Source of the DNA: JAWVFM01 sp963841455
Lineage (GTDB): Bacteria; Actinomycetota; Thermoleophilia; Solirubrobacterales; 70-9
NCBI GenBank assembly: GCA_963841455.1
Contig: CAWJCU010000005.1
Location: forward strand, 62,001 to 126,000
DNA: 64,000 nucleotides
Direction of reading: 5' to 3'
Shown piece after piece: positions 35,080 through 44,076 of this stretch (position 1 is the first letter of the stretch; every line of letters begins with the position of its first letter). The translations under genes were made by a program, and so were the position numbers. The notes beneath the pieces were generated by a model, which saw only the letters and a program-made list of their open reading frames with translations, had not been told where the DNA came from and ran no database searches.

Positions 35080-37094
35080 CTAGGCCGCCGAGCCGGCGGT
35101 CGCGGGCTCGGAGGCGCGCTCCACGACGAGCTCGGCGATCTCGCCCATGATCCGGTTGAGCTCGAAGTCCTTCGGCGTGTAGACGCGCGCGACCCCGGCG
35201 TCACTCAGGAACCCGGCGTCACCGGCGGGAATGATGCCGCCGACGATCACGGGTGCGTCGACGCCCGCCTCGCGAAGTAGCCGGACCGTCTCGGGCACGA
35301 GCTCGCGATGCGAGCCGGACAGGATCGAGAGCCCCACCACGTCCACGTCCTCCTGCGCCGCCGAGGCGGCGATCTGCTCGGGCGTGAGGCGGATGCCCTG
35401 GTAGACGACCTCCATCCCGACGTCGCGTGCTCGCACGGCGATCTGCTCGGCGCCGTTGGAGTGGCCGTCGAGGCCGGGCTTGGCGACGAGGATCCGGATC
35501 CGGTGGCCGATCTCGGCCGCGGCCTCCTCCACCTTCGCGCGGGCCGCCGCCACGAGCTCGCCGTTGCCGCTCGCGGTGGCTGCGCCGACGCCCGTCGGCG
35601 CCCGGTAGTCGCCGAACTCCTCGCGAAGCACGCCCGGCCCATTCCCCGGTCGTCGCGCCCGCCTTCGCGGCGGCGATCGTCGCCGGCATGATGTTCGCGC
35701 TCTCATCGCGCGCCGCCTCGGCGAGCTCCGCGAGGGCGCGGTCGACGGCGGCCTGGTCGCGCTCCGCCTTCCACCGCTCGAGCGCCTCGCGGCATTCGCG
35801 CTCGACCTCGGGGTCGGGCGTCAGGATGCCTCCGTCGGCGCCGGCCGTGAGGGGGGAGTCCTCGCTCTCGGTGAACGAGTTCTGCCCGATCACCTTGAGC
35901 TCGCCGGACTCGATCCGCTTCATTCGCTCGCGATGAGAGGCGACCAGCTCGTTCTTCATGTAGGAGACGGCGTCCTCCTCGGCGCTTCCGCCGCGCTCGG
36001 CGACGGCCTTCATCTCCTCGCGCGCCCCCTCGACGAGCTCGGCGACGAGGCCGTCCATCACCTTCGACCCCTCGAAGATGTCCGGGTAGTCGAGGAGGTC
36101 GGTCTCGAAGGCGAGGATCTGCTGGATCCGCAGGCTCCACTGCTGGTCCCACGGGCGGGGGAGGCCGAGCGCCTCGTTCCACGCCGGAAGCTGGATGGCG
36201 CGCGCGCGGGCGTTGCGCCCCATGGTGACGGCGAGCGCCTCGAGCACGATCCGCGGCACGTTGTTCTCGGGCTGGGACTCGGTGAGGCCGAGCGAGTTGA
36301 CCTGCACGCCGTAGCGCATCCGCAGGAGCTTGGGGTCGGTGACGCCGTAGCGCTCGCGGCCGAGCGACTCCCAGATCTCGGCCATCGCCCGGAGCTTCGC
36401 GTGCTCCTCGACGAAGCGGACGCCCGCGTTGACGAAGAAGGAGATGCGCCCGAAGACCTTCGGGAAGTCGCCCTCCGACACCTGCCCCCGCGCCTTCACC
36501 TCGTCGAGGACCGCGATCGCGGTCGAGAGCGCGTAGGCGATCTCCTGAACCGGCGTCGCGCCGGCCTCCTGGAGGTGGTAGCTGCAGACGTTGGTGGGGT
36601 TCCAGCTCGGGATCTCGTTGACCGCGAAGGCGACGGTGTCGGCGATGAGGCGCAGCGACGGCCCGGGCGGGAACGCGTAGGTGCCGCGGGAGAGGTACTC
36701 CTTGATGATGTCGTTCTGGGTCGTTCCCTTGAGCTTGGCTCGCTCGACGCCGTTCTCCTCGGCGACCGTCGCGTAGAGGCCCAGGAGCCAGGCGGCCGTC
36801 GCGTTGATGGTCATCGACGTGTTCATCTCGTCGAGCGGGATGCCGTCGAACAGCGCGTGCATGTCGCCCTTGTGGGCGATCGAGACGCCCACCTTGCCGA
36901 CCTCGCCCCTTGGCAAGGGGGTGATCCGGGTCGTAGCCGGTCTGAGTCGGCAGGTCGAAGGCGACCGAAAGGCCCGTCTGCCCCTTGGCGAGGTTGCGCC
37001 GGTAGAGCTCGTTCGAGCGGCGGGCGTCGGAATGCCCCGCGTAGGTGCGCATGACCCACGGGCGATCCGGCTGGGCGAGGCGGTAATCGCTCAC
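35080..37094 (-). pseudogene. ecm: Ethylmalonyl-CoA mutase (MeaA family), two frameshifts
   Basis: About 670 residues when repaired, the length of single-chain ethylmalonyl-CoA mutases. The substrate barrel has RTYAGHSDARRSNELYRRNL, LSVAFDLPTQTGYDPDHPLA and NVCSYHLQEAGATPVQEIAY; the C-terminal B12 domain has LVAKPGLDGHSNGAEQIAVR with the cobalt-ligand His in DGHSNG, then LSILSGSH. From memory these match MeaA closely. A fourth G in a run at 36905-36908 and an extra C near 35632 break the frame. GTG start at 37094. It isomerises ethylmalonyl-CoA to methylsuccinyl-CoA. Confidence 0.88.
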
Positions 37095-37109
37095 GGGTTA
37101 ATTGTAGGT

Positions 37110-37502
37110 TCAGAGCGCGGCGGTGAGCCGGTGGAAGTCGCGGCGCTCGGCCGGCGTGAAGGGAGCGGTGCCGCTGGTGGTGGCGTAGACGCCGTACGAG
37201 CCCTTGGTGGCCGTGAGCACCGGTTTGTGCCCCAGCTTCTGAAGCGCGCTGATGTGGGCCAGGACCACCTTCGCCGTCGACGGCGACTCGTACAGCTTCA
37301 CCAGGTATCGCGCGCCGTCGGCGTGGGCCACGACCGAGGTGGCCGAATCGCGCCGGACCGATCCGAACAGCGGGCCGAGGCGAGCTTCGAGCTTCGCCGC
37401 GGGCGAAGTGCTCGTCGACGAGCTTCCTCCGCCGCAGCCGACGAGCGCGCATGCGAGGAGAAGGGCGACCGCGGGTAGGTTGCCTGTCGTGGCGCGCCTC
37501 AT
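37110..37502 (-). CDS. Small predicted lipoprotein
   Basis: A 130-residue protein with a lipoprotein signal: basic MRRATTGN, hydrophobic PAVALLLACALVGC with the lipobox ALVGC, then a Gly/Ser/Thr linker (GGGSSSTSTS). The mature domain (YLVKLYESPSTAKVVLAHIS) is unrecognised. ATG at 37502 is preferred; an ATG at 37511 is possible. The start region overlaps the divergent metallo-beta-lactamase gene by about 14 bp. It lies 15 bp upstream of ecm on the same strand. Confidence 0.75.
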   Translation of the reverse strand: MRRATTGNLPAVALLLACALVGCGGGSSSTSTSPAAKLEARLGPLFGSVRRDSATSVVAHADGARYLVKLYESPSTAKVVLAHISALQKLGHKPVLTATKGSYGVYATTSGTAPFTPAERRDFHRLTAAL

Positions 37503-38339
37503 CGACCTCATGCATCTTGGCAACGACCGCGTGATCGCGGCGCACGAGCTCGACGGCGGCCTCATCGTCGATCCCGGCCCGGCTTCCTGCGTCGAGACGC
37601 TTCTCGAAGGGCTCGAAGCGGAGCCCCGGGCGCTCCTGCTGACCCATATCCACCTCGACCACGCCGGGGCCAGCGGAGTCCTCGCCCGGCGCTTTCCCCA
37701 CCTTCGCGTCTACGTGCACGAGGTGGGCGCGCCGCACCTCGTCGACCCGTCGAAGCTGCTGCGAAGCGCCGAGCGACTCTACGGCGATGACATGGAGCGG
37801 CTCTGGGGCGAGGTGGCGCCGGTCCCGGAGGAGCGGATCACCGCGGTGACGGGAGGCGAGCGCGTCGCCGCCCTCGACGTGGTCTACACGCCCGGGCACG
37901 CGAGCCACCACGTCGCCTACTTCGACCGGGTCACCGGCGACGCGTTCGTCGGCGACGTCGCGGGCGTGCGCATCCCGCCGGACGGGCCGACGATCGCGCC
38001 GACGCCGCCGCCCGACGTCGACCTCGAGGCCTGGGAGCGCTCGCTCGACGCGGTGGCGGGCCGCCGGCCCCAGAGGCTTCGAATGACGCACTTCGGCGCC
38101 ATCGACGCGAAGGCGGGACTCGACGCCGCGCGCGAGGCCGTGCGCCGCGCGGGCGAGCGGTCGAGGGCCGGCGACCGCGAGACGATTTCCTTCGGACCGC
38201 CTCCTCCGACCTCGCCGCGGTCGGCGCGGACGTCGCGATACGAGCTCGCCAGGCCGCTCCCTTGGAGCTGCAATGGCTGGGGCTCGAGCGCTACTGGCGC
38301 AAGCGCGCGGAGGCCGGGAGCGCGGCGCAAGCCTCCTAA
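37489..38339 (+). pseudogene. Metallo-beta-lactamase-fold hydrolase, frameshifted
   Basis: The metal motif is LTHIHLDHAGASGVL, with later ligands in YTPGHASHHVAY and the Asp in AFVGDVAGV; RMTHFGAID supplies the last His. The class covers glyoxalase II-like and other hydrolases. Near 38180 the frame changes: GAGAC where GAGGAC would keep it open. The true C-terminus is then LQWLGLERYWRKRAEAGS, ending at TAA 38337-38339. In the unshifted frame the gene runs on into the next gene without stop. GTG 37489 is chosen; ATG 37510 is an alternative. Confidence 0.78.
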
Positions 38340-38400
38340 CGGACACCGCTCCGTTTCGCGCCGGGGTGGGTTACACCTACTACCCTCCAGGCTTCCCGAG

Positions 38401-39090
38401 ATGAGGAATCGCGCACATACACGCGTGCTGGCTGCCGCCCTGGGCGGCGCGCTCGCGCTTGCGATGTCCGCCTACGCGGCGGTTGCGCTCGGCGCCGTGA
38501 TCGTCTACTCGAACTCGCTCGCGACGGCGCACGACGGAAACGAGCTCCACCATTTCGAGGGCAAGGCCGCGAACTGCTCGCGCCACGTTCGCAAGGGGAG
38601 CCTGCTGATCCAGGTCACCGGCAAGGACATCTGCGGGTACCGGCTGCCGCTGGAGGGCGATAAGCCGCAGCCCGACCACTCGCTCCACGCACGCGTGAAG
38701 CTCGGCAAGCAGACCCCGAAGAGCCTGCGGAAGAAGTCGTTCCTGGGCGTGGCGGTCCGCTACGGCGGTGGCACGGGCTACACGCTGCGCATCCTGCCGA
38801 CACGCCATCAGTTCGCGCTGCGGCGCCTCCCGAACGGGAAGGGGTTCAACGTCGGCGGCAAGAACAAGCAGATCAAGGGCCTCAACAAGTGGAACGACAT
38901 TCGCCTCCAGGCGACCGGCAGCAAGGTCACGGCGATCGTGAACGGCAAGCAGGTCGCGTCGGCCAACGACGCTGACGCGAAGGGCGTGACGGGCCGCAAG
39001 GCCGAGGTCTTCGCCGGAGCCAACAAGGCCAACGCGGTCGGGGTGTCCGGGCGCGTCGACGACGTTCGCCTCACCGTCCCCGCGCCCTAG
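38401..39090 (+). CDS. Secreted protein with laminin-G/concanavalin-like domain
   Basis: A 229-residue protein with a signal peptide (AAALGGALALAMSAYAAVAL). The mature domain has the strand pattern of sugar-binding jelly-roll folds: FLGVAVRYGGGTGYTLRILP and KWNDIRLQATGSKVTAIVNG, similar to DUF1080-type domains. Two cysteines (NCSRH and DICGY) may form a disulfide. No catalytic residues are evident. The ATG at 38401 is in the same open frame as the preceding shifted gene. Confidence 0.72.
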   Translation: MRNRAHTRVLAAALGGALALAMSAYAAVALGAVIVYSNSLATAHDGNELHHFEGKAANCSRHVRKGSLLIQVTGKDICGYRLPLEGDKPQPDHSLHARVKLGKQTPKSLRKKSFLGVAVRYGGGTGYTLRILPTRHQFALRRLPNGKGFNVGGKNKQIKGLNKWNDIRLQATGSKVTAIVNGKQVASANDADAKGVTGRKAEVFAGANKANAVGVSGRVDDVRLTVPAP

Positions 39091-39167
39091 CCGCGACGCT
39101 GGCCTCCACCGAGACGATCGAGCGTCCCCGGACCGGCTCGCCCGGATCCGGCCTCGGCGGCAACTGG

Positions 39168-39392
39168 ATGGTGATCGTCCTGAACGATGATCACAACACC
39201 TTCGACCACGTCGCCAAGACCCTGGCGAACGTGATCCCGGGCGTCAACCTCGACGCCGGCTACAGCTTCGCCGACCGGATCCACAACTCCGGCCAGGCCA
39301 CGGTCTGGACCGGTCCCCGCGAGCCCGCCGAGCTCTACTGGGAGCAGCTGGAGAGCGCCGGCCTCACCATGGCGCCGTTGGAGCAGCACTGA
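39168..39392 (+). CDS. clpS: ClpS-like adaptor
   Basis: A 74-residue core with the ClpS pattern: MVIVLNDDHNTFDHVAKTLA, where the NDD and following residues form the N-degron pocket, and a C-terminal helix EPAELYWEQLESAGLTMAPL. ClpS delivers substrates with destabilising N-termini to ClpAP or ClpCP. The homologous part seems to begin earlier: an in-frame CTG at 39099 would give 23 more residues (ASTETIERPRTGSPGSGLGG). No ATG or GTG precedes 39168 in frame. No clp protease gene is nearby. Confidence 0.8.
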   Translation: MVIVLNDDHNTFDHVAKTLANVIPGVNLDAGYSFADRIHNSGQATVWTGPREPAELYWEQLESAGLTMAPLEQH

Positions 39393-39514
39393 AGCCCCGC
39401 CGGCTTCGTGTGGCCTTGGTGGCTATAGCCCCAAAACCACTCAACGAACCGAAATCGCGCCCCTCGCTGCTCTGAGCCGCGGGCGCCAGGCGGGCTCAGA
39501 GGGTCGGGCCGGGC

Positions 39515-39901
39515 CTAAAACCGCGGCCGGGGCGCCAGGGTCACCGGCTGGTCGGTCCGCGGGGAGATGCCCGCCCCGTGCACGCTCTCGCGCCGGGGCC
39601 GCGCGAAACGGCGCCGGGTCGGCGCGCGGCTGCCGAGCTGGTCCGCGCGCAGCTCGAGCAGCGCGCGGAGCTCGACGGTGCGGCTGAACGGGTCGGCGAC
39701 GAACGAGCCGGTCTCGAGCGAGAGGACGGCGAGCGGCGTTCCCTCGACCTCGGCGACGAGCCACGGGCCGTCGGGCAGGCGCTGGGAGTCGCGGGCGGCC
39801 ACTACGGCCAGGCGGTGATCGTCATCGACGTCGGTCCAGCGGATCGAGACGCCGGCCGTTCCGTTGCTGTGGTTTGCGGTTGTCTTGCGGCGGTTGAACA
39901 T
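39515..39901 (-). CDS. Unknown protein divergent from lysR
   Basis: A 128-residue protein. ATG at 39901 is preceded by GGAGGT with good spacing, fixing the start. The centre reads GPWLVAEVEGTPLAVLSLET then PFSRTVELRALLELRADQLG, which looks like a small alpha/beta domain; the tail is Arg-rich. No family is assigned. It is divergent from the LysR-type gene across a 106-bp spacer with nested palindromes and may be its target. The 122 bp between clpS and this gene hold only a GGCTATAGCC palindrome at 39421-39430. Confidence 0.65.
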   Translation of the reverse strand: MFNRRKTTANHSNGTAGVSIRWTDVDDDHRLAVVAARDSQRLPDGPWLVAEVEGTPLAVLSLETGSFVADPFSRTVELRALLELRADQLGSRAPTRRRFARPRRESVHGAGISPRTDQPVTLAPRPRF

Positions 39902-39963
39902 CTCGTACCTCCAACGTCGGCGGGGCCGGATTCGTGATGTCTCCACGATCCCACCGCCCGTGA

Positions 39964-40009
39964 ATAAGCGCAACAGGAAGTTCTGTTGGCTCTGATAAGC
40001 TGCGCTTAT
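39964..40009. promoter_or_regulatory. Nested palindromes, putative LysR-type operator
   Basis: ATAAGCGCA (39964-39972) and TGCGCTTAT (40001-40009) are exact reverse complements. Inside them, CAACAG (39971-39976) and CTGTTG (39983-39988) form a second perfect inverted repeat. The outer right arm contains the first bases of the lysR ATG at 40008. The position suits binding by a LysR regulator controlling itself and the divergent gene. Confidence 0.55.
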
Positions 40010-41038
40010 GCTTGATGCGAAGCGCCTGAGGATCCTGAGCGAGGTCGCGTGCAGGGGCTCGTTCTCGGGCGCCGCCGACACCCTCTACATGTCGCAATCG
40101 GCCGTGAGCCAGCAGATCGCGACGCTCGAGCGCGAGGTCGGCATGCCGCTGCTCGACCGCGCCAACGGCGGCCCGCGCCTGACCGCCGCGGGCGAGGCGC
40201 TCGTCGGGCACGCGGAGGCCGTGATGGCGCGCCTCGAGGAAGCCGAGCGCGAGCTCGGGTGCGATCGCCGGTCTGGAGGCCGGCCGGCTGCGGATAGCGA
40301 GCTTCCCGAGCGCGAGCGCGACCCTCGTCACGGGCGCCCTATCGAGGTTCCGCGCCCGCTATCCCGGCATCGACCTCCACTTCTCGGAGTACGAGCCGGA
40401 GGACTCGGTCCCGCTGCTGCGGCGCGGCGAGATCGACCTCGCGGTCGTCTTCGACTACCCGGCGATTCCGACCGAGGCGGAGCGTGACATCGAGCGCGAG
40501 CTGCTCCTTACCGAGTCGATGTACATCGCCCTCCCCGCCGGGCACCCGCTAGCCGATGCTCCGACGGTGAGCATCGCGGAGCTGGCCGACGAGCCCTGGC
40601 TTTGCAGCAAGCGCCCGAGCTCGTGCTCGGAGATGGTCATGGTCGCCTGCCGCGAGGCGGGCTTCGAGCCCCGGGTCGAGTTCGAGAGCGACGACTACTC
40701 GGTGCTTCAGGGCTTCGTCGCCGGCGGCCTCGGCGTGACGCTGCTTGCCCGACCTCGCGCTCGCGAGCCTGCGAGCCGACGTCGTCGTGCGCCCCGTCGA
40801 ACCGGTGACGCCGCAGCGCCGCGTCTGGGCCACGATCAGAGGCGAGGGCTCCCGCTCCCCGGCGGCCGACGCGATGGTCGACGTGCTCCGCGCCGAGGGC
40901 GAGCGGCTCGCGAGCGAGGCCGCGAATGCGGCCACGGTCGGACCGTCGTCGCGCCGCGCCCGGACGCCGCCGCCAACCCGCGGCGGCGTAGTCGCCCGTC
41001 GCCGCGCCTCGCCTCCATCGAGCGTAGGCAGTTGCTGA
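40008..41038 (+). pseudogene. LysR-family regulator, two frameshifts
   Basis: The HTH is intact: RILSEVACRGSFSGAADTLY then SQSAVSQQIATLEREVGMPL. The effector domain continues in a second frame (LRIASFPSASATLVTGALSR ... DLAVVFDYPAIPTEAERDI) after an extra G at about 40257-40259, and in a third (PDLALASLRADVVVRPVEPV) after an extra T near 40746. Repaired, it has the usual ~300-residue length. The C-terminal extension to 41038 is Arg/Pro-rich and may itself be shifted. No inducer can be inferred. Confidence 0.85.
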
Positions 41039-41052
41039 TAGGGATTCGACCG

Positions 41053-41661
41053 ATGAGCTTCCAAGCCCGCAGCACGATACGGCGCGATCAAGCCGCCGCT
41101 CCGGCCACGTTGCGGACCGCGGCAGCGGCGCGCGCGCTGGCCGATCTCGCACGAGCCTCGCTCTTCGGCGGAGCAATCTGGCAAACGGCGAGCGCGGGAC
41201 TGGTTTCGGCATGGGAGATGTGGCTGACGGCGGCGACCGCGCTCGCGGTTCGCCTCATCAGGCCGCGCCCGCTCGCCGAGGCGGCGTTCGTGCTGCTGCT
41301 GGCGGCTGATGTGTGGCTGACCGTCCTCGGCGCGTTCGATCGCTTCAACCACGGCGATCACGCGGGTCACCTGCTGCTCTCGGCGGCGGTGACGGTCGCG
41401 CTGGCCGAGCCGATCGCCCGTCGCGTGCGCGCAAGGCGGGTGGGCGAGCGTCGCCGGCCGCTCGTGGTGGGCGCCGTGGCCGCCGCCGCGACGGTGTCGT
41501 TGGGGGTGGGATGGGAGATCGTGGAGGCGCTCTCGGACGTCGTCCTGGGGACGAACATGTCGCTGGGCCTTGGCGATTCGCTGCTTGATCTCGCCGGTGA
41601 CGGGATCGGCGCTCTGCTCGGTGCTGCGATCGCCGTGGCGATTGAGCCGCGGCAAGCTTGA
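41053..41661 (+). CDS. Membrane protein, YjdF/DUF2238-like
   Basis: A 202-residue protein with five or six hydrophobic helices. The C-terminal block GVGWEIVEALSDVVLGTNMS followed by LGDSLLDLAGDGIGALLGAA resembles DUF2238/YjdF-type membrane proteins. The upstream open frame belongs to the shifted LysR gene, so ATG at 41053 is taken. Function unknown. Confidence 0.68.
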   Translation: MSFQARSTIRRDQAAAPATLRTAAAARALADLARASLFGGAIWQTASAGLVSAWEMWLTAATALAVRLIRPRPLAEAAFVLLLAADVWLTVLGAFDRFNHGDHAGHLLLSAAVTVALAEPIARRVRARRVGERRRPLVVGAVAAAATVSLGVGWEIVEALSDVVLGTNMSLGLGDSLLDLAGDGIGALLGAAIAVAIEPRQA

Positions 41662-41668
41662 GGGCTCG

Positions 41669-42457
41669 CTAGCGGCGCGGCAGGTGCCCCAGCGCGCGCC
41701 GCGCCGACCGCCAGGTGAAGTCCTTCGCGTGCGCGAGCGCGCGGTCGACCGGCGACGGCTTCCGCCGCAGCAGCAGCTTCAGCTCCGCGACGCCGGTCGA
41801 GTCGGACACGATGAGCCGGGGGATCGCAAACCGGTCGAGTGACTCGTCGGCGGCCAGGTTCCCGACGGCGCAGGCCGACCGGAAGCCCGCGTCACGCACC
41901 GCATCCCTGGAGGGCCGCCGGTGGTAGCCGAAGGGATAGGCGAAGGAGTCAACGTGCGCCGCGAGCAGGTCCTCGAGCACCTCCTTCGACCGGCGCACCT
42001 CGGCGACGACGGCCGGCGTCCGCAGCCGGTCGAGCTCCGGATGGGTGTGACTGTGCGCCCCGCACTCGACGTCGTGGGCGTGGACGTCGCGAAGTTGATC
42101 GGCCGTGAGCATCGGCCGCCGATCGGCGGGGTGCTTGCGCAGCCACCCGACGTTGCCGTCGATGTAAGCGGTCGGCACGTAGAGGGTCGACGCCACCCCG
42201 TAGCGAACAAGCAGTGGCAGCGCGTGCTCGTGGAAATCGGCCAGCCCGTCGTCGAAGGTCACCGCGACCGACCGCTCGGCGAGCCTCTCCGCGGCCAGCG
42301 CCTCGAGCAGGCCGGAAATCGTGTAGGTGCGGTAGCCGGCGTCGACGAGGTGGGCGAGGTGGGCCTCGAAGGCGTCAGGGCTGAGCGTGTACGGGGCCAG
42401 CTCCCCCTCTCGTACGGCAGAGACGCTGTGGTACATGAGGACGGGGATGCGGCCCAT
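41669..42457 (-). CDS. Polysaccharide deacetylase (NodB domain)
   Basis: A 262-residue enzyme of carbohydrate esterase family 4. Motif 1 is VAVTFDDGLADF with the catalytic and metal Asp pair, motif 2 is GAHSHTHPELD with the two metal-binding His, and YPFGYHRRP is motif 3. The N-terminal LMYHSVSAV is typical. No signal peptide. It de-N-acetylates or de-O-acetylates polysaccharides; the adjacent GT2 gene starts the glycan cluster context. Confidence 0.9.
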   Translation of the reverse strand: MGRIPVLMYHSVSAVREGELAPYTLSPDAFEAHLAHLVDAGYRTYTISGLLEALAAERLAERSVAVTFDDGLADFHEHALPLLVRYGVASTLYVPTAYIDGNVGWLRKHPADRRPMLTADQLRDVHAHDVECGAHSHTHPELDRLRTPAVVAEVRRSKEVLEDLLAAHVDSFAYPFGYHRRPSRDAVRDAGFRSACAVGNLAADESLDRFAIPRLIVSDSTGVAELKLLLRRKPSPVDRALAHAKDFTWRSARRALGHLPRR

Positions 42458-42463
42458 CCGGCC

Positions 42464-43821
42464 TCAGGACGAGGCGGCGCGCGCCACGGCGCGCTGGCGG
42501 CGGACGCTCATCGGGTAGGCGATCAGGCCCCGCATCATCCCGCGGAGGTGCTGCTTGAGGACGTCCTCCGGGAAGTCGGTCATCTTCTCGCGCCGCACGC
42601 CGCGCGGATCGAGGAAGTCGCGGATCGCCCTGGGCAGCATCTTCGCGAGGCTGAGTGTGGCGAGCGGATGGCGCCACAGAGCGCGCACGTAATACGAGCT
42701 CAGTCCGACGCCGTACCCGTACAGCTGGTCGCGGAGCCCATCGTAGTCGGCGTAGTGACGATGCCAGACGAACGCCGCGGGGCGATGCACCAGCGTGTAG
42801 CCCGCGAGCATCACGTCGGAGAAGGCCGCCGTATCTTCGCCGCCCCGCGTGGGCGTGCCGGCGCCAAGCGCGGGGTCGAAGCCGCCGATGCGCGCGAGCG
42901 CGCTGCGCGTGAACGCCATGTTGCCGCCCGCGCCGAACGGCGGCAGCGGGTACAGGGGGTGCTGACTGCGGTTGGCCGACACGTCGAAGACGAGCTGCCT
43001 GAGCACCGTTCGGCCCTTGCTGTGGCCGCCGTACTGCTCGAACCACTCCTGCGCCTTGGTCTCCATCTCGGCCGGCAGGATCATGCCGGCGACGCAGCCG
43101 ACGTCTCCGCGGCGGTGAAGCCCCAGGCGATCTCGGCAAGCCAGTAAGGGTCTGGGGTCTCGTCGTCATCGATGAACGTGATCACGTCGTCGCGGGCGGC
43201 CTCGATGCCGCGGTTGCGGGCCCACGAGAGCCCCGGCCGGGGCTCCTCGACGTAGCGCGTCGGCATCGGCCCCCTGAAGGACTCGGCGACGGCGGAGGTC
43301 TCGTCGGTGGCGGACGCGTTGTCCACCACGAGCACCTCGAAGTCGGGGTAGCGCTGCCCGCTGAGCGCCTCGAGCGTGCGGCGAAGCCCGGCGGGTCGGT
43401 CGCGCGTGCAAAGCACGATCGTGATCCGCGGCGCCTTCTCCAGCATCGTGGCGCGGCGCTCCGCGTAGCCGGTGCCCCGCGAGACGTCGAGGCCCGTGTC
43501 GGCCGACGCGGCGAACGCGGCGCCGTCGATCGTCGGGGCGCGCTCGGCGATCTGCGCGCCGAGCTGGGCCCAGATGCGTTCGGCGAGCCCGCGCGGGCTC
43601 ATCGCCGACGCCGGCTCGACGCGGACGACCCCGAGCGGCTCGCTGTCTAGCCGGACTAGCACGAGCCACGCGCCGTCGGACGGTTGCGCGTCGCCGCCGC
43701 CGTCGGTGGCCGACAGCGGCTCACACAGCTCCACCTCGGTGACGCGGGTCGGACGGAACCCGGGATGGTCGTCGCCGCGGCGCGGATCTGCAGCGAGGTG
43801 TTCCTGGGACTCGGCGGTCAC
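42464..43821 (-). pseudogene. GT2 glycosyltransferase with N-terminal extra domain, frameshifted
   Basis: Residues 1-125 form a separate alpha/beta region (DGAWLVLVRLDSEPLGVVRV). The GT2 domain starts PRITIVLCTRDRPAGLRRTL, with the metal motif TFIDDDETPDP. At about 43104 the frame shifts where GAGAC replaces an expected GAGGAC; the rest (MAFTRSALARIGGFDPALGA, then HRHYADYDGLRDQLYGYGVG) continues in the next frame to 42464. Repaired length is about 450 residues. GTG start at 43821. Between this start and the GH26 gene, 255 bp hold no gene. Confidence 0.8.
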
Positions 43822-44076
43822 GGGATGCCATTCTCCGGGGGGGGTCGACGCGGCGCCATCGAGTCGGCCGTCGCGTTCAAGAATAGAGAGATGCCGCGTT
43901 GCGCCGACGTCAACGCGATCGAAGCTCGGTTCAGGTGCCGCGACCCGAGGCTACTCACCTAAGTGACGGAAACAGTGCTCAGAGTTGGTGCCGGGCTGCA
44001 GCCGTCGGCAACGCACTGGCGGCCGCAGAACACCTCGACGTGCAGGTGAGAGTCATCCACGTCGGTGGCCCCCGCG

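Noticed and set aside
39421..39430. GGCTATAGCC palindrome as a terminator after clpS
   Set aside because: Only 5-bp arms with no loop or T tract; too weak to call.
39515..43821. Shared domain between the unknown protein at 39515-39901 and the N-terminus of the GT2 at 42464-43821
   Set aside because: Both contain a DG-WLV...PL-V pattern, but the similarity covers about 20 residues and cannot be separated from chance by eye; a profile comparison would decide.
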